Assembly: GCF_011077955.1 (NCBI RefSeq)
Contig: NZ_JAALBX010000015.1
Span: 35,416 to 99,415, forward strand
Direction of reading: 5' to 3'
DNA: 64,000 nt
From: Citrobacter freundii
GTDB taxonomy: Bacteria > Pseudomonadota > Gammaproteobacteria > Enterobacterales > Enterobacteriaceae
Shown here one piece after another: positions 21,170-29,167 of this stretch. Position 1 is the first letter of the stretch; the number at the start of each line of letters is the position of its first letter. Below the pieces are notes generated by a model. The model did not search any database. It saw only the letters and a list, made by a program, of their open reading frames with translations, and was not told the DNA's origin. The translations under genes and the position numbers were made by a program.

Positions 21170-21532
21170 ATGGAACAAATTACAGTCGTGATTGGCGATC
21201 GTCTGGGTAAAGGCCAGAAAGTTGCCGCAGGCGTTGAAAAAGCAGGCGGTCGCGCCGTTGTCGTTCCGGGCGTGGCGGCAGATATGAAACTGGGCGACGT
21301 GATGAAAGCGGAAAACGCGACCTTTGGCATCTCGTTTTGTGGCAGCGGCGGGGCCGGGGCTATCACGGCGCAAACCAAATACGGCTACAAGGCCAAATAC
21401 GGTATGCGCTCTGTGGATGAAGGCGTTACCGCCATCAACGAAGGCTGCAATGTGCTGGGGTTCGGCTTTATGGATAAAGAAGAGCTGGGCGAGCGTCTGG
21501 TACAGGCGTGGCAGAAGAAGCACGGCGCGTAA
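21170..21532 (+). CDS. SFCGS glycine-rich family protein (EF_0830 type)
   Basis: This 120-residue cytoplasmic protein belongs to the Gly_rich_SFCGS family, named after the FGISFCGSGGAGA motif at about residues 44-56. Its function is unproven. AAGGAG lies 7 bases before the ATG. The Cys-Gly-Ser-Gly loop recalls the phosphocysteine loop of PTS EIIB proteins, but it lies in the middle of the chain, so an EIIB-like role is only a hypothesis. Members occur in the same conserved cluster in Enterococcus and Aeromonas. It is spaced 11 bases after the PRD gene and 2 bases before the DUF4312 gene. Confidence 0.8.
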   Translation: MEQITVVIGDRLGKGQKVAAGVEKAGGRAVVVPGVAADMKLGDVMKAENATFGISFCGSGGAGAITAQTKYGYKAKYGMRSVDEGVTAINEGCNVLGFGFMDKEELGERLVQAWQKKHGA

Positions 21533-21534
21533 GC

Positions 21535-21834
21535 ATGAAAGAGCAATTCACCACCACGGTGAGCGTATCCGGCAAAGGTGACACTAAAGCGCGCGCCTTT
21601 GCCGACGCCCTGAACCACGTTCAGGCAACGGTAATGAAAGCATCGCCACATATCTTACTGCGTATTGAGCCACAGGATGTGCAGGTTGTTCAAGCGCGTG
21701 AAACGGTGCGAAAAGAAGCCTTCCTTTGGTTCTTTTTGCGCCGGGAAAGACGCACTTACAGCGTGGAGCTGGAGGTAACCGTCAACGTGACTGCCATCAA
21801 TCTTGATAAGGTGGATTTCGTCACGCAACGCTGA
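21535..21834 (+). CDS. DUF4312 family protein (EF_0831 type)
   Basis: A 99-residue soluble protein of unknown function. It starts MKEQFTTTVSVSGKGDTKARAF and ends with an alternating hydrophobic strand region (YSVELEVTVNVTAINLDKV), suggesting a small alpha/beta fold. A basic cluster (FFLRRERR) lies at about residues 67-75. The start at 21535, 2 bases after the preceding stop, matches the family N-terminus. Its fixed place next to the two membrane proteins suggests a cytoplasmic part of the same transporter. Confidence 0.78.
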   Translation: MKEQFTTTVSVSGKGDTKARAFADALNHVQATVMKASPHILLRIEPQDVQVVQARETVRKEAFLWFFLRRERRTYSVELEVTVNVTAINLDKVDFVTQR

Positions 21835-21857
21835 TTCTGACTAAAAAGGGCAGACGA

Positions 21858-22634
21858 ATGTTCCTGATAATATTAATAAAATCGCTCATTATCGGCGGCC
21901 TTGTCGGCGTCGGCGTGGGCGCCGGGGCGGCACGCATGTTTCATGCGCCTACCACACAGGGTATGGGCGCGTTTCGTACTTTAGGGGAGTTGAACTCCTG
22001 CGAAGGGGATCCGGCGTCTCACTTCTCCTTCGGTCTGGGCTTCTTCTTTAACGCCTGGGCTTCATCGGTCGCAGCGGGATCGTTTACCCAGGATGTCGAT
22101 CACCGCATCATTCCTAATTGGGGCGCGGCGGCGTTGATGGTTAAAAACCGCAACGTCGGTGAAACCCTGCACGATCCTAAGCGCATGGCGATTGCCTGCG
22201 GCATCATCGGCATGATTGTCGTCACTTTCCTTAACCTTACCGCCTCCTCCGTTCCCGCCGCGTTACAGGTCACCGCCGTAAAGGTGCTGGTTCCTGCCGC
22301 TAACCTGCTGGTCAACACCGTGATGCCGGTCATTTTTTGGCTGGCGGCGATTGATGCGGGCAAAAAATCCGGCTTCTGGGCCACTGTCTTTGGCGGCGCG
22401 GCGCAGTTGATTATGGGTAACGCCGTACCGGGCCTGGTGCTTGGCATTCTTATTGGTAAGGGTGTGGAAGAGAGCGGCTGGAACCACGTGACGAAAGTCA
22501 TGATGGTCGCCATTGTGCTGTTGTTTGTACTGAGCGGCTTCTTCCGTGGCTTCGATATGAAGATGATCGAATCCTTCAATATGACCGTGCCGAACTGGCT
22601 CGAATTGATCCATAACTCGCTGAGCGGCAAATAA
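21858..22634 (+). CDS. DUF4311 polytopic membrane protein, putative transporter subunit
   Basis: A 258-residue inner-membrane protein with about six hydrophobic segments (near 2-25, 55-75, 112-135, 145-170, 180-205, 215-235). Conserved-looking polar features in the loops are GELNSCEGDPASHFSFGLGFFFNAW and NAVPGLVLGILIGKGVEESGW. The family is uncharacterised. Its position beside DUF4310, DUF4312 and SFCGS proteins and upstream of catabolic enzymes suggests it forms the uptake channel for the substrate of the locus. Its stop overlaps the start region of the DUF4310 gene. Confidence 0.8.
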   Translation: MFLIILIKSLIIGGLVGVGVGAGAARMFHAPTTQGMGAFRTLGELNSCEGDPASHFSFGLGFFFNAWASSVAAGSFTQDVDHRIIPNWGAAALMVKNRNVGETLHDPKRMAIACGIIGMIVVTFLNLTASSVPAALQVTAVKVLVPAANLLVNTVMPVIFWLAAIDAGKKSGFWATVFGGAAQLIMGNAVPGLVLGILIGKGVEESGWNHVTKVMMVAIVLLFVLSGFFRGFDMKMIESFNMTVPNWLELIHNSLSGK

Positions 22635-22645
22635 TGGAGGCTTCC

Positions 22646-23290
22646 ATGGAACAGAATAAAGGGTTTTGGTATGCCGACTGGTCATTTCCGATTTTCGTTG
22701 GCCTGCTCTCATCCGGCGTGTTTGCCGGGACCCACATGTATTACTTGTACGGTATTGGCGCGTTTAACGAAGTCGCCTTCGTGGCGATGCTTAAAGCGGG
22801 TATTGATACCGGCGTCTATGGCGCGGTAGCGGCATTTGGCGCGAGCTTCTTGTTCGCCCGCATTATTGAAGGCTCCCTGGTGGGCATTCTGGATATTGGC
22901 GGGGCTATCCAGACCGGCGTGGGGCTTGGCGTTCCGGCGCTATTACTGGGGGCGGGTTTCGTGTTCCCGGTGGCGAATTTTGCCGCCTCGCTGGTTACCG
23001 GTCTGGTGATAGGCCTGGCGATTGGCTACCTCATCATTCTGGCGCGTAAATTTACCATCAATCAAAGCAATTCAACCTACGGGGCGGACGTGATGATGGG
23101 GGCCGGGAATGCGTCAGGCCGCTTCCTTGGGCCGCTTATTATCCTGAGCGCAATGACCGCATCGATTCCTATCGGCATCGGCTCACTGGTGGGGGCGCTG
23201 CTGTTCTACCTGTGGCAAAAACCCATCACTGGCGGCGCTATCCTCGGCGCGATGATTTTGGGCTCGCTGTTCCCGATTGCCATTAGCTAA
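22646..23290 (+). CDS. DUF4310 polytopic membrane protein, putative transporter subunit
   Basis: A 214-residue membrane protein with about six hydrophobic stretches and many glycines (LDIGGAIQTGVGLGVPALLLGAG, LVTGLVIGLAIGYLIILA). ATG 22646 is preferred because GGAGG lies 5 bases upstream; ATG 22634 overlaps the previous stop and has no ribosome binding site. The central polar loop (SNSTYGADVMMGAGNASGRFLGP) may contact substrate. It is the partner of the DUF4311 protein. The two together resemble the paired membrane subunits of mannose-type PTS permeases in general layout, but I see no direct sequence similarity. Confidence 0.8.
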   Translation: MEQNKGFWYADWSFPIFVGLLSSGVFAGTHMYYLYGIGAFNEVAFVAMLKAGIDTGVYGAVAAFGASFLFARIIEGSLVGILDIGGAIQTGVGLGVPALLLGAGFVFPVANFAASLVTGLVIGLAIGYLIILARKFTINQSNSTYGADVMMGAGNASGRFLGPLIILSAMTASIPIGIGSLVGALLFYLWQKPITGGAILGAMILGSLFPIAIS

Positions 23291-23347
23291 GTGGTGGCAG
23301 GTAAACCCAGCCGGGCGTGCAAGCGCCCGCTTTTACCGGAGAGAGAC

Positions 23348-24481
23348 ATGTTTGATTTACTCCTGCGCCAGGCACGTCTGGTGGACGATACGGTCCGTGA
23401 TATCGCGCTCAAGGACGGCAAAATCGCCGCGGTGGGCGACATCGATGACCTTGCGAGGAAAACCGTTGATTTGCGCGGCGAGTGCTACGTCAGCGCAGGC
23501 TGGATTGATTCCCACGTCCATTGCTATCCGAAATCGCCCATTTATCACGACGAGCCAGACAGCATTGGCATCGCCACGGGGGTGACCACTGTGATTGATG
23601 CCGGCAGTACCGGCGCTGATGATATCGATGATTTTTATTCACTCACGCGCGAAGCCGTCACTGACGTCTATGCCTTGTTGAACATCTCCCGCGTCGGCCT
23701 GATTGCCCAGAACGAGCTGGCGAACATGGCAAATATTGATGGCGAGGCGGTAAACCAGGCGATTAAACGCCATCCCGATTTTATTGTCGGGCTGAAAGCC
23801 CGCATGAGCAGTAGCGTAGTAGGGGAAAACGGCATCACGCCGCTGGTGCGCGCCAAAGCGATGCAGCAGGAAAACGGCGGATTACCGCTGATGGTGCACA
23901 TCGGTAATAACCCGCCGGATCTGGATGATATCGCCGAGCGCCTGACGGCGGGCGATATCATTACCCACTGTTATAACGGGAAACCAAACCGCATTCTGAC
24001 GCCGGGCGGCGAACTGCGCGCCTCGGTCACCCGCGCTATCCAGCGCGGCGTGCGGCTGGATGTCGGTCATGGTACGGCAAGCCTTAGCTTTGCGGTGGCG
24101 AGACGCGCCATCAGCGCAGGCATTTTGCCGCACACCATCAGTTCCGATATTTATTGCCGCAACCGTATTAACGGGCCGGTGTATTCGCTTGCGAACGTGA
24201 TGTCGAAATTTCTCGCCATCGGTATGTCGTTGCCGCAGGTCATCGAATGCGTAACGGCCAACGCCGCCGACGGCCTGAATCTGAAAACCAAAGGGCGTCT
24301 CGCGCCCGGCTTTGATGCCGATCTCACCCTCTTTACGCTCCAGCGCCAACCAACGGTGCTGGTGGATGCCGAAAACGACAGCTTACAGGCTGAGGAACTG
24401 CTGGTGCCGCTTGCCGCCGTGCGTGCGGGCAAGGGCTATATGACCGAACAAGGGAGTGCGAAATATGCCTTCGATTTTTGA
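23348..24481 (+). CDS. Amidohydrolase/deacetylase family metallohydrolase (EF_0837 type)
   Basis: A 377-residue TIM-barrel amidohydrolase. Metal-site motifs are all visible: HxH in DSHVHCYP (about residues 59-61), a lysine likely to be carboxylated in VGLKARMSS, histidines in LMVHIGNNPP and IITHCYNGKPN, and the catalytic Asp in HTISSDIYC. ATG 23348 has GGAGAGAG just upstream. Relatives hydrolyse cyclic amides or N-acyl groups. In this locus it most likely removes an acyl group from, or opens, the imported substrate before the PLP enzyme acts. Its last 17 bases overlap the next gene. Confidence 0.88.
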   Translation: MFDLLLRQARLVDDTVRDIALKDGKIAAVGDIDDLARKTVDLRGECYVSAGWIDSHVHCYPKSPIYHDEPDSIGIATGVTTVIDAGSTGADDIDDFYSLTREAVTDVYALLNISRVGLIAQNELANMANIDGEAVNQAIKRHPDFIVGLKARMSSSVVGENGITPLVRAKAMQQENGGLPLMVHIGNNPPDLDDIAERLTAGDIITHCYNGKPNRILTPGGELRASVTRAIQRGVRLDVGHGTASLSFAVARRAISAGILPHTISSDIYCRNRINGPVYSLANVMSKFLAIGMSLPQVIECVTANAADGLNLKTKGRLAPGFDADLTLFTLQRQPTVLVDAENDSLQAEELLVPLAAVRAGKGYMTEQGSAKYAFDF

Positions 24482-25583
24482 AAAATACCATCTCAAACAG
24501 GTGATTAATACCTCAGGCCGTATGACGGCGCTGGGCGTGTCCACGCCGCGTCCCGAAGTGGTGGACGCGGCAATGGCAGGGATGAATCAGTACTTTGAAA
24601 TGAAGGATCTGGTGAATAAAACCGGCGAATACATCGCAAAACTGCTGGATGTGGAAGGCGCAACCGTTGTGTCCTGCGCCTCGGCAGGACTTGCCCAGTC
24701 GGTTGCGGCTGTACTGGTAAAAGACAGCGACTGGCTGCTGGAAAATCTCCACGTCACGCCTGTTGAGCAGAACGAAATTGTGTTGCCGAAAGGCCATAAC
24801 GTTAACTTTGGCGCGCCGGTCAGTACGATGGTCGCGCTCGGCGGCGGCAAACTGGTGGAAGCAGGTTATGCCAATGAATGCTCCGCCGCACAGTTGGCTG
24901 CTGCCATCACGCCGCGCACGGCAGCGCTCCTCTACATCAAATCCCACCACTGTGTGCAGAAAAGTATGCTCAGCGTCGAGCAGGCGGTGGTGGTTGCGCG
25001 CAAACACAACCTGCCGCTTATTGTCGACGCGGCGGCGGAAGAAGATTTGCAATGTTACTACCGCTCTGGCGCGGATCTGGTTATCTACAGCGGCGCGAAA
25101 GCCATTGAAGGACCGACCAGCGGTCTGGTGATTGGCAAAACCCAATATGTGGAATGGGTGAAGCGCCAGACGGCGGGCATTGGCCGGGCCATGAAAGTGG
25201 GGAAAGAGGGCATTCTTGGCCTGACCTGCGCCATCGAACTCTACCTGCATGCGCAGAAAGAGACTGGCGCGGAAATGGTAGAAAAAATGACGCCCTTTAT
25301 TGAGGCGCTCAATGCGCTTAACGGTGTGAGCGCCCGCGTGGTGTGGGACAGCGCCGGCCGCGACATTGCGCGAACGGAAATCGTCTTTGATGAAGCCATA
25401 ACGGGCGTAGCCACGGCCGATCTGGTAGAGGCCCTGAAACAGGGTGACTACGCCATTTACTTCCGGGGTTACAAAGCCAACGAAGGGATTATCGAAGCCG
25501 ACGTGCGCAGCGTCGATCGCGCCCAACTGGACATTGTGGCGCGCCGCATTGCTGAGGTCATTAACGCGGAGAAAACGGCATGA
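24465..25583 (+). CDS. SelA-like PLP-dependent enzyme (EF_0838/DgaE type)
   Basis: A 372-residue fold-type I PLP enzyme related to SelA and to D-glucosaminate-6-phosphate ammonia-lyase (DgaE) of Salmonella. The cofactor lysine is in IYSGAKAIEGPTSG, with the upstream Asp of the PLP site in LIVDAAAEEDLQ. The N-terminus INTSGRMTALGVSTPRPEV is typical of the family. ATG 24465 is chosen because GGGAG lies 8 bases upstream; a GTG start at 24456 would sit inside that site. It overlaps the amidohydrolase gene by 17 bases and the aldolase gene by 4. The likely reaction is elimination of ammonia from an amino-sugar acid to give a 2-keto-3-deoxy product. Confidence 0.87.
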   Translation: MPSIFEKYHLKQVINTSGRMTALGVSTPRPEVVDAAMAGMNQYFEMKDLVNKTGEYIAKLLDVEGATVVSCASAGLAQSVAAVLVKDSDWLLENLHVTPVEQNEIVLPKGHNVNFGAPVSTMVALGGGKLVEAGYANECSAAQLAAAITPRTAALLYIKSHHCVQKSMLSVEQAVVVARKHNLPLIVDAAAEEDLQCYYRSGADLVIYSGAKAIEGPTSGLVIGKTQYVEWVKRQTAGIGRAMKVGKEGILGLTCAIELYLHAQKETGAEMVEKMTPFIEALNALNGVSARVVWDSAGRDIARTEIVFDEAITGVATADLVEALKQGDYAIYFRGYKANEGIIEADVRSVDRAQLDIVARRIAEVINAEKTA

Positions 25584-26320
25584 AATTAACCCCCAATTTT
25601 TACCGCGATCGCGTCTGTCTGAATGTGCTGGCGGGTTCAAAAGAGAATGCCCGCGCCATTTACGAGGCGGCGGAAGGCCATGTGCTGGTAGGCGTACTTT
25701 CCAAAAATTACCCGGACGTGGCAAGCGCGGTGGCGGATATGCGCGAGTACGCGGCGCTGATTGATAACGCCCTCTCCGTGGGTCTGGGCGCGGGCGATCC
25801 TAACCAGTCGGCGATGGTGAGTGAAATCGCCCGCGAGGTACAGCCTCAGCATGTAAACCAGGTGTTTACCGGAGTGGCGACCAGCCGCGCGCTACTGGGG
25901 CAGCACGACACGGTGGTCAACGGCCTTGTCTCACCAACCGGTACGCCGGGGCGAGTGAAGATCTCAACTGGCCCGCTTAGCAGCAAAGCCCCAGACGGCA
26001 TTGTGCCGATAGAGACCGCCATTGCCCTGCTCAAAGACATGGGCGGCAGCTCAATAAAGTATTTCCCGATGGGCGGACTGGCGTGCCGCGATGAGTATCA
26101 GGCGGTCGCTCAGGCCTGCGCCCGTCATGATTTCTGGCTGGAGCCTACCGGCGGTATCGATCTGGCGAATTTTGGCGAGATTTTGCAGATTGCGCTCGAC
26201 GCGGGCGTCAGCAGAATCATTCCTCACATCTATAGTTCGATTATTGATAAGGTGAGTGGAAACACCCGTCCGGACGATGTACGCCAGTTGCTGGCTATCA
26301 CCCGTGCCTGTTTAACCTGA
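25580..26320 (+). CDS. KDGP aldolase-family protein (EF_0839/DgaF type)
   Basis: A 246-residue TIM-barrel aldolase-like protein related to DgaF, which splits 2-keto-3-deoxygluconate 6-phosphate to pyruvate and glyceraldehyde 3-phosphate. The expected Schiff-base lysine is in SSIKYFPMGG, with GTPGRVKISTGPL and LEPTGGIDL as other conserved loops. It starts 4 bases before the PLP enzyme stop (ATGA overlap), so the two are translationally coupled. The pairing with a DgaE-like enzyme is the best clue that the locus degrades an amino-sugar acid to central intermediates. Confidence 0.87.
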   Translation: MKLTPNFYRDRVCLNVLAGSKENARAIYEAAEGHVLVGVLSKNYPDVASAVADMREYAALIDNALSVGLGAGDPNQSAMVSEIAREVQPQHVNQVFTGVATSRALLGQHDTVVNGLVSPTGTPGRVKISTGPLSSKAPDGIVPIETAIALLKDMGGSSIKYFPMGGLACRDEYQAVAQACARHDFWLEPTGGIDLANFGEILQIALDAGVSRIIPHIYSSIIDKVSGNTRPDDVRQLLAITRACLT

Positions 26321-26336
26321 TAACGAGGAGAGTGAC

Positions 26337-28247
26337 GTGCGATTCCCCAACCAACGTTTAGCGCAGCTGTTTGATATGTTGCAAAACGAAACGCTGCCGC
26401 AGGATGAGCTGGCGCAACGGTTGTCGGTTTCCACACGTACCGTTCGTGCTGACATCACTGCGCTGAATGCATTGCTCACGCAGCATGGCGCGCAGTTTGT
26501 CCTGAGTCGGGGCAACGGCTATCAGCTCAGAATTGACGATTCGGCGAGCTATCAAATCCTCAAAACGCAGCAACCCTCTGCGCTACGCATTCCGCGCACC
26601 AGTCAGGAGCGCGTCCATTACCTGATGGTGCGATTCCTGACCTCCGCATTTTCTCTGAAGCTCGAAGATCTGGCTGACGAATGGTTCGTCAGCCGCGCGA
26701 CGCTGCAAAACGATATGGCGGAAGTGCGCGACTGGCTGCGGCGCTATCACTTGACGCTGGAAACCCGGCCACGCCACGGCATGAAACTGTTTGGTAGTGA
26801 AATGGCGATCCGCGCCTGCCTGACCGATCTGCTGTGGACCCTGGCGCAACAGGATCCGGCTCATCCACTGGTCACTGAAGAGGCGCTGAACGCCGGTATG
26901 CCGGAACGGTTACAGCCGATCCTGCGTGACATTTTCAACCGCTTTCATATCCGTTTTACCGATGAAGGCGAATTATTTTTACGCCTGTATTGCGCGGTTG
27001 CGGTGCGGCGCATCAGTGAGGGATATCCGTTGTCAGAATTCGTGGGTGAAGAGGTCGCTGAGTCCGTAGCCCTGGCGGCGCGGGAAATCGCAGGCGTCCT
27101 GCAACGTTTTGCGGAAAAATCGCTGTCTACTTCTGAAGAGAACTGGTTAAAAGTGCATATCGCCGCGCGCCGGGTGCAGGACATTGCGCCCAGCACAATC
27201 AATGCCGATGATGAAGACGCGCTGGTCACTTACATCCTGAATTTTATCAATACCCAGTACAACTATAACTTGCTCAACGATCGGCAACTGCATGCCGATA
27301 TGCTCACCCATGTCAAAACCATGATCACCCGGGTGCGCTATCAAATCATGATCCCCAATCCGCTGCTTGATAACATCAAGCAGCACTATCCCATGGCCTG
27401 GGATATGACGCTTGCGGCAGTGTCGGGGTGGGTTAAATACACGCCTTATACCATCAGCGAAAACGAAATCGGCTTTCTGGTGTTGCACGTCGGCGTTGGG
27501 CTTGAGCGCAATTACAATATTGATTTTCAGCGCCAGCCGCGCGTGTTGCTGGTGTGTGACGCCGGAAACGCGATGGTGCGGATGATTGAAGCGGTGCTGG
27601 CGCGTAAGTATCCGCAGATTCACCTTACTCGCACACTGACGCTGCGGGACTATCAGCAGCGGGACAGCATTAGCGAAGATTTTGTCATTGCCACCGCGCG
27701 CGTCAGCGAAAAAGGCAAACCGGTGATGATGATTGCGCCGTTTCCCACTGACTATCAACTGGAACAAATCGGCAAGCTGGTGCTGGTGGACCGTACCCGC
27801 CCATGGATGCTGAACAAATATTTCGATGCTGCCCATTTTCGTATTATCGACGGCCCAATGGATCAGCAAACGCTGTTCAAAACGCTGTGCGACCAGTTGC
27901 AGCGTGAAGGGTTTGTCGATGGCGAATTTCTTCATTCAGTAGTGGAGCGTGAAGCCATTGTCAGCACCATGCTGGGCGACAGCATCGCGCTGCCCCATGC
28001 GCTGGGGTTGCTGGCGAAAAAAACGGTGGTTTATACCGTGCTTGCGCCGAAAGGGATCCCCTGGGGCGATGACACGGCGCACGTGATTTTCTTACTCGCC
28101 ATCAGTAAAAGCGAGTACGAAGAAGCGATGGCGATTTACGATATTTTCGTCACGTTCCTGCGCGAGCGTGCGATGTCGCGGTTATGCGGATGTTTTAATT
28201 TTGCGGAATTTAAAGCGGTGGCAATGGAGTGCGTAAGTCGGTTTTAG
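26337..28247 (+). CDS. BglG/LicR-family transcriptional regulator with PRD and EIIA domains
   Basis: A 636-residue regulator starting at GTG 26337 with GAGGAG upstream. Domains in order: an HTH_11 DNA-binding domain (about 5-60, LPQDELAQRLSVSTRTVRADI), a second helix-turn-helix-like Mga region (about 85-165), two PRDs (about 180-285 and 295-400), an EIIB-like domain (about 405-490, with LLVCDAGNAMVRM), and a C-terminal fructose/mannitol-type EIIA domain (about 495-636, with IALPHAL giving the phosphohistidine). Such proteins are DNA-binding activators tuned by PTS phosphorylation. It probably controls the locus, perhaps at the palindrome 20732-20751. It lacks the AAA+ domain of DgaR, so sigma-54 dependence is unlikely. 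Confidence 0.88.
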   Translation: MRFPNQRLAQLFDMLQNETLPQDELAQRLSVSTRTVRADITALNALLTQHGAQFVLSRGNGYQLRIDDSASYQILKTQQPSALRIPRTSQERVHYLMVRFLTSAFSLKLEDLADEWFVSRATLQNDMAEVRDWLRRYHLTLETRPRHGMKLFGSEMAIRACLTDLLWTLAQQDPAHPLVTEEALNAGMPERLQPILRDIFNRFHIRFTDEGELFLRLYCAVAVRRISEGYPLSEFVGEEVAESVALAAREIAGVLQRFAEKSLSTSEENWLKVHIAARRVQDIAPSTINADDEDALVTYILNFINTQYNYNLLNDRQLHADMLTHVKTMITRVRYQIMIPNPLLDNIKQHYPMAWDMTLAAVSGWVKYTPYTISENEIGFLVLHVGVGLERNYNIDFQRQPRVLLVCDAGNAMVRMIEAVLARKYPQIHLTRTLTLRDYQQRDSISEDFVIATARVSEKGKPVMMIAPFPTDYQLEQIGKLVLVDRTRPWMLNKYFDAAHFRIIDGPMDQQTLFKTLCDQLQREGFVDGEFLHSVVEREAIVSTMLGDSIALPHALGLLAKKTVVYTVLAPKGIPWGDDTAHVIFLLAISKSEYEEAMAIYDIFVTFLRERAMSRLCGCFNFAEFKAVAMECVSRF

Positions 28248-28249
28248 CT

Positions 28250-28267
28250 GCGGGCATACGTACCCGC
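28250..28267. terminator. Small hairpin between the regulator gene and nrdG
   Basis: GCGGG and CCCGC pair around an 8-base loop in the 29-base gap between two convergent genes. There is no T-run, so it is at best a weak terminator. Confidence 0.35.
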
Positions 28268-28276
28268 TGCTAAACG

Positions 28277-28741
28277 TTATCGCAAGTGATGGACGACCTG
28301 ATTACTGCTGCCGCGCCAGATTAGCGCCGGATCTTTCAGATCCTGTACAAACTTCCCGTCGACAAGCACGTTGATCCGATCCACGACCTGCATCTGATCG
28401 GCGTTCAGTTCATCCAGCGTGTAGCCGGTCCATACCCAGATATCTTTGCCCGGACATTCTGCGTGAATGCGCTCGACCAGTCGCAGGATAGCCGGCACGT
28501 TTTGGGGGTGCAGCGGATCGCCGCCCGAAAGCGAAATCCCCTGACGAGAAATCCGCGTGTCGTTCAGATCGCTAATGATCCGGTCTTCCATCTCTTTTGT
28601 GAAAGGCTGCCCTGAATTAAGCCGCCAGGTGCTTTTGTTGTAGCACCCAGGGCATTCGTGGACGCACCCGGCAACAAACAGGGTGCAGCGTGTGCCGGGC
28701 CCGTTGACGATGTCGACCGGGTAATACTGGTGATAATTCAT
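28277..28741 (-). CDS. nrdG: NrdG, anaerobic ribonucleotide reductase activase
   Basis: NrdG is the radical-SAM enzyme that makes the glycyl radical on NrdD. The 154-residue protein matches E. coli NrdG in length and sequence. Its [4Fe-4S]-binding cysteines are Cys26, Cys30 and Cys33 (CVHECPGC), and the SAM-contacting SLSGGDPL motif is present. ATG 28741 is supported by GAGGAAAAGA just upstream; the frame runs 16 codons further without similarity. It lies downstream of nrdD on the same strand, but an unusual 426-base repeat region separates them. Confidence 0.96.
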   Translation of the reverse strand: MNYHQYYPVDIVNGPGTRCTLFVAGCVHECPGCYNKSTWRLNSGQPFTKEMEDRIISDLNDTRISRQGISLSGGDPLHPQNVPAILRLVERIHAECPGKDIWVWTGYTLDELNADQMQVVDRINVLVDGKFVQDLKDPALIWRGSSNQVVHHLR

Positions 28742-28762
28742 TCTTTTCCTCGTCGCAGTTGC

Positions 28763-29085
28763 TGCCGTAGCGGCGTTGGCTGCGCTCACTCACCCCGGTC
28801 ACTTACTGGAGTAAGCTCCCGGGGATTCGCTCGTTTGCCGCCTTGCTACAACATCAACTGCTTAGAGGAACCTCGTCGTCGTGATGCCGTAGTGGCGTTG
28901 GCTGCGCGCTCTCACCCCGGTCACTTACTGGAGTAAGCCCGGGGATTCACTCGTTTGCCGCCTTGCCACAACATCAACTGCTTAGAGGAGCTTCGTCTTC
29001 GTGATGCCGTAGCGGCGTTGGCTGCGCGCTCTCACCCCGGTCACTTACTAAAGAAAGCTCGGGGATTCACTCGTTTGCCGTCCTA
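28763..29085. repeat. Three tandem copies of a ~121-bp hairpin-containing repeat
   Basis: The unit begins TGCCGTAG(C/T)GGCGTTGGCTGC and recurs at 28763, 28885 and 29005 (periods 122 and 120 bases); the third copy is cut after about 80 bases. Each unit contains an inverted repeat, with CCCCGG and CCGGGG arms around an inner CTTACT/AGTAAG stem. The third copy's inner stem is decayed (CTTACTAAAGAAAG). Copies 1 and 2 also share the segment ACAACATCAACTGCTTAGAGGA. The repeats lie inside what should be one nrdDG transcript. Confidence 0.85.
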
Positions 29086-29117
29086 CGATTTTGCATGCGT
29101 GTATACTGCATCGCTCT

Positions 29118-29150
29118 CGTAGGGCGGATAAGCGTCATGCATCAGCCGCT
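29118..29150. repeat. REP-like element downstream of nrdD
   Basis: The sequence CGTAGGGCGGATAAGCGTCA with the following GCATCAGCCGC resembles enterobacterial repetitive extragenic palindromes. It lies 17 bases after the nrdD stop, a usual place for REP sequences, which protect 3' ends or attenuate readthrough. Confidence 0.6.
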
Positions 29151-29167
29151 TTTCTGAGCAGAACCGA

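Larger units (their letters stand above)
28742..29167. other. Repeat-filled gap between nrdD and nrdG
   Basis: This 426-base stretch holds the nrdG ribosome binding site, three tandem repeats (28763-29085) and a REP-like element (29118-29150). No gene is supported; the short open frames in it follow the repeat. Confidence 0.7.

Noticed and set aside
24513..25724. 403-codon open frame on the minus strand opposite the PLP enzyme
   Set aside because: It is antisense to a gene with clear catalytic motifs, has no recognisable domain or ribosome binding site, and arises from GC-rich codon bias.
28763..29085. Tandem repeats as a CRISPR array
   Set aside because: Units of about 121 bases are repeated along their whole length with no variable spacers and no cas genes nearby.
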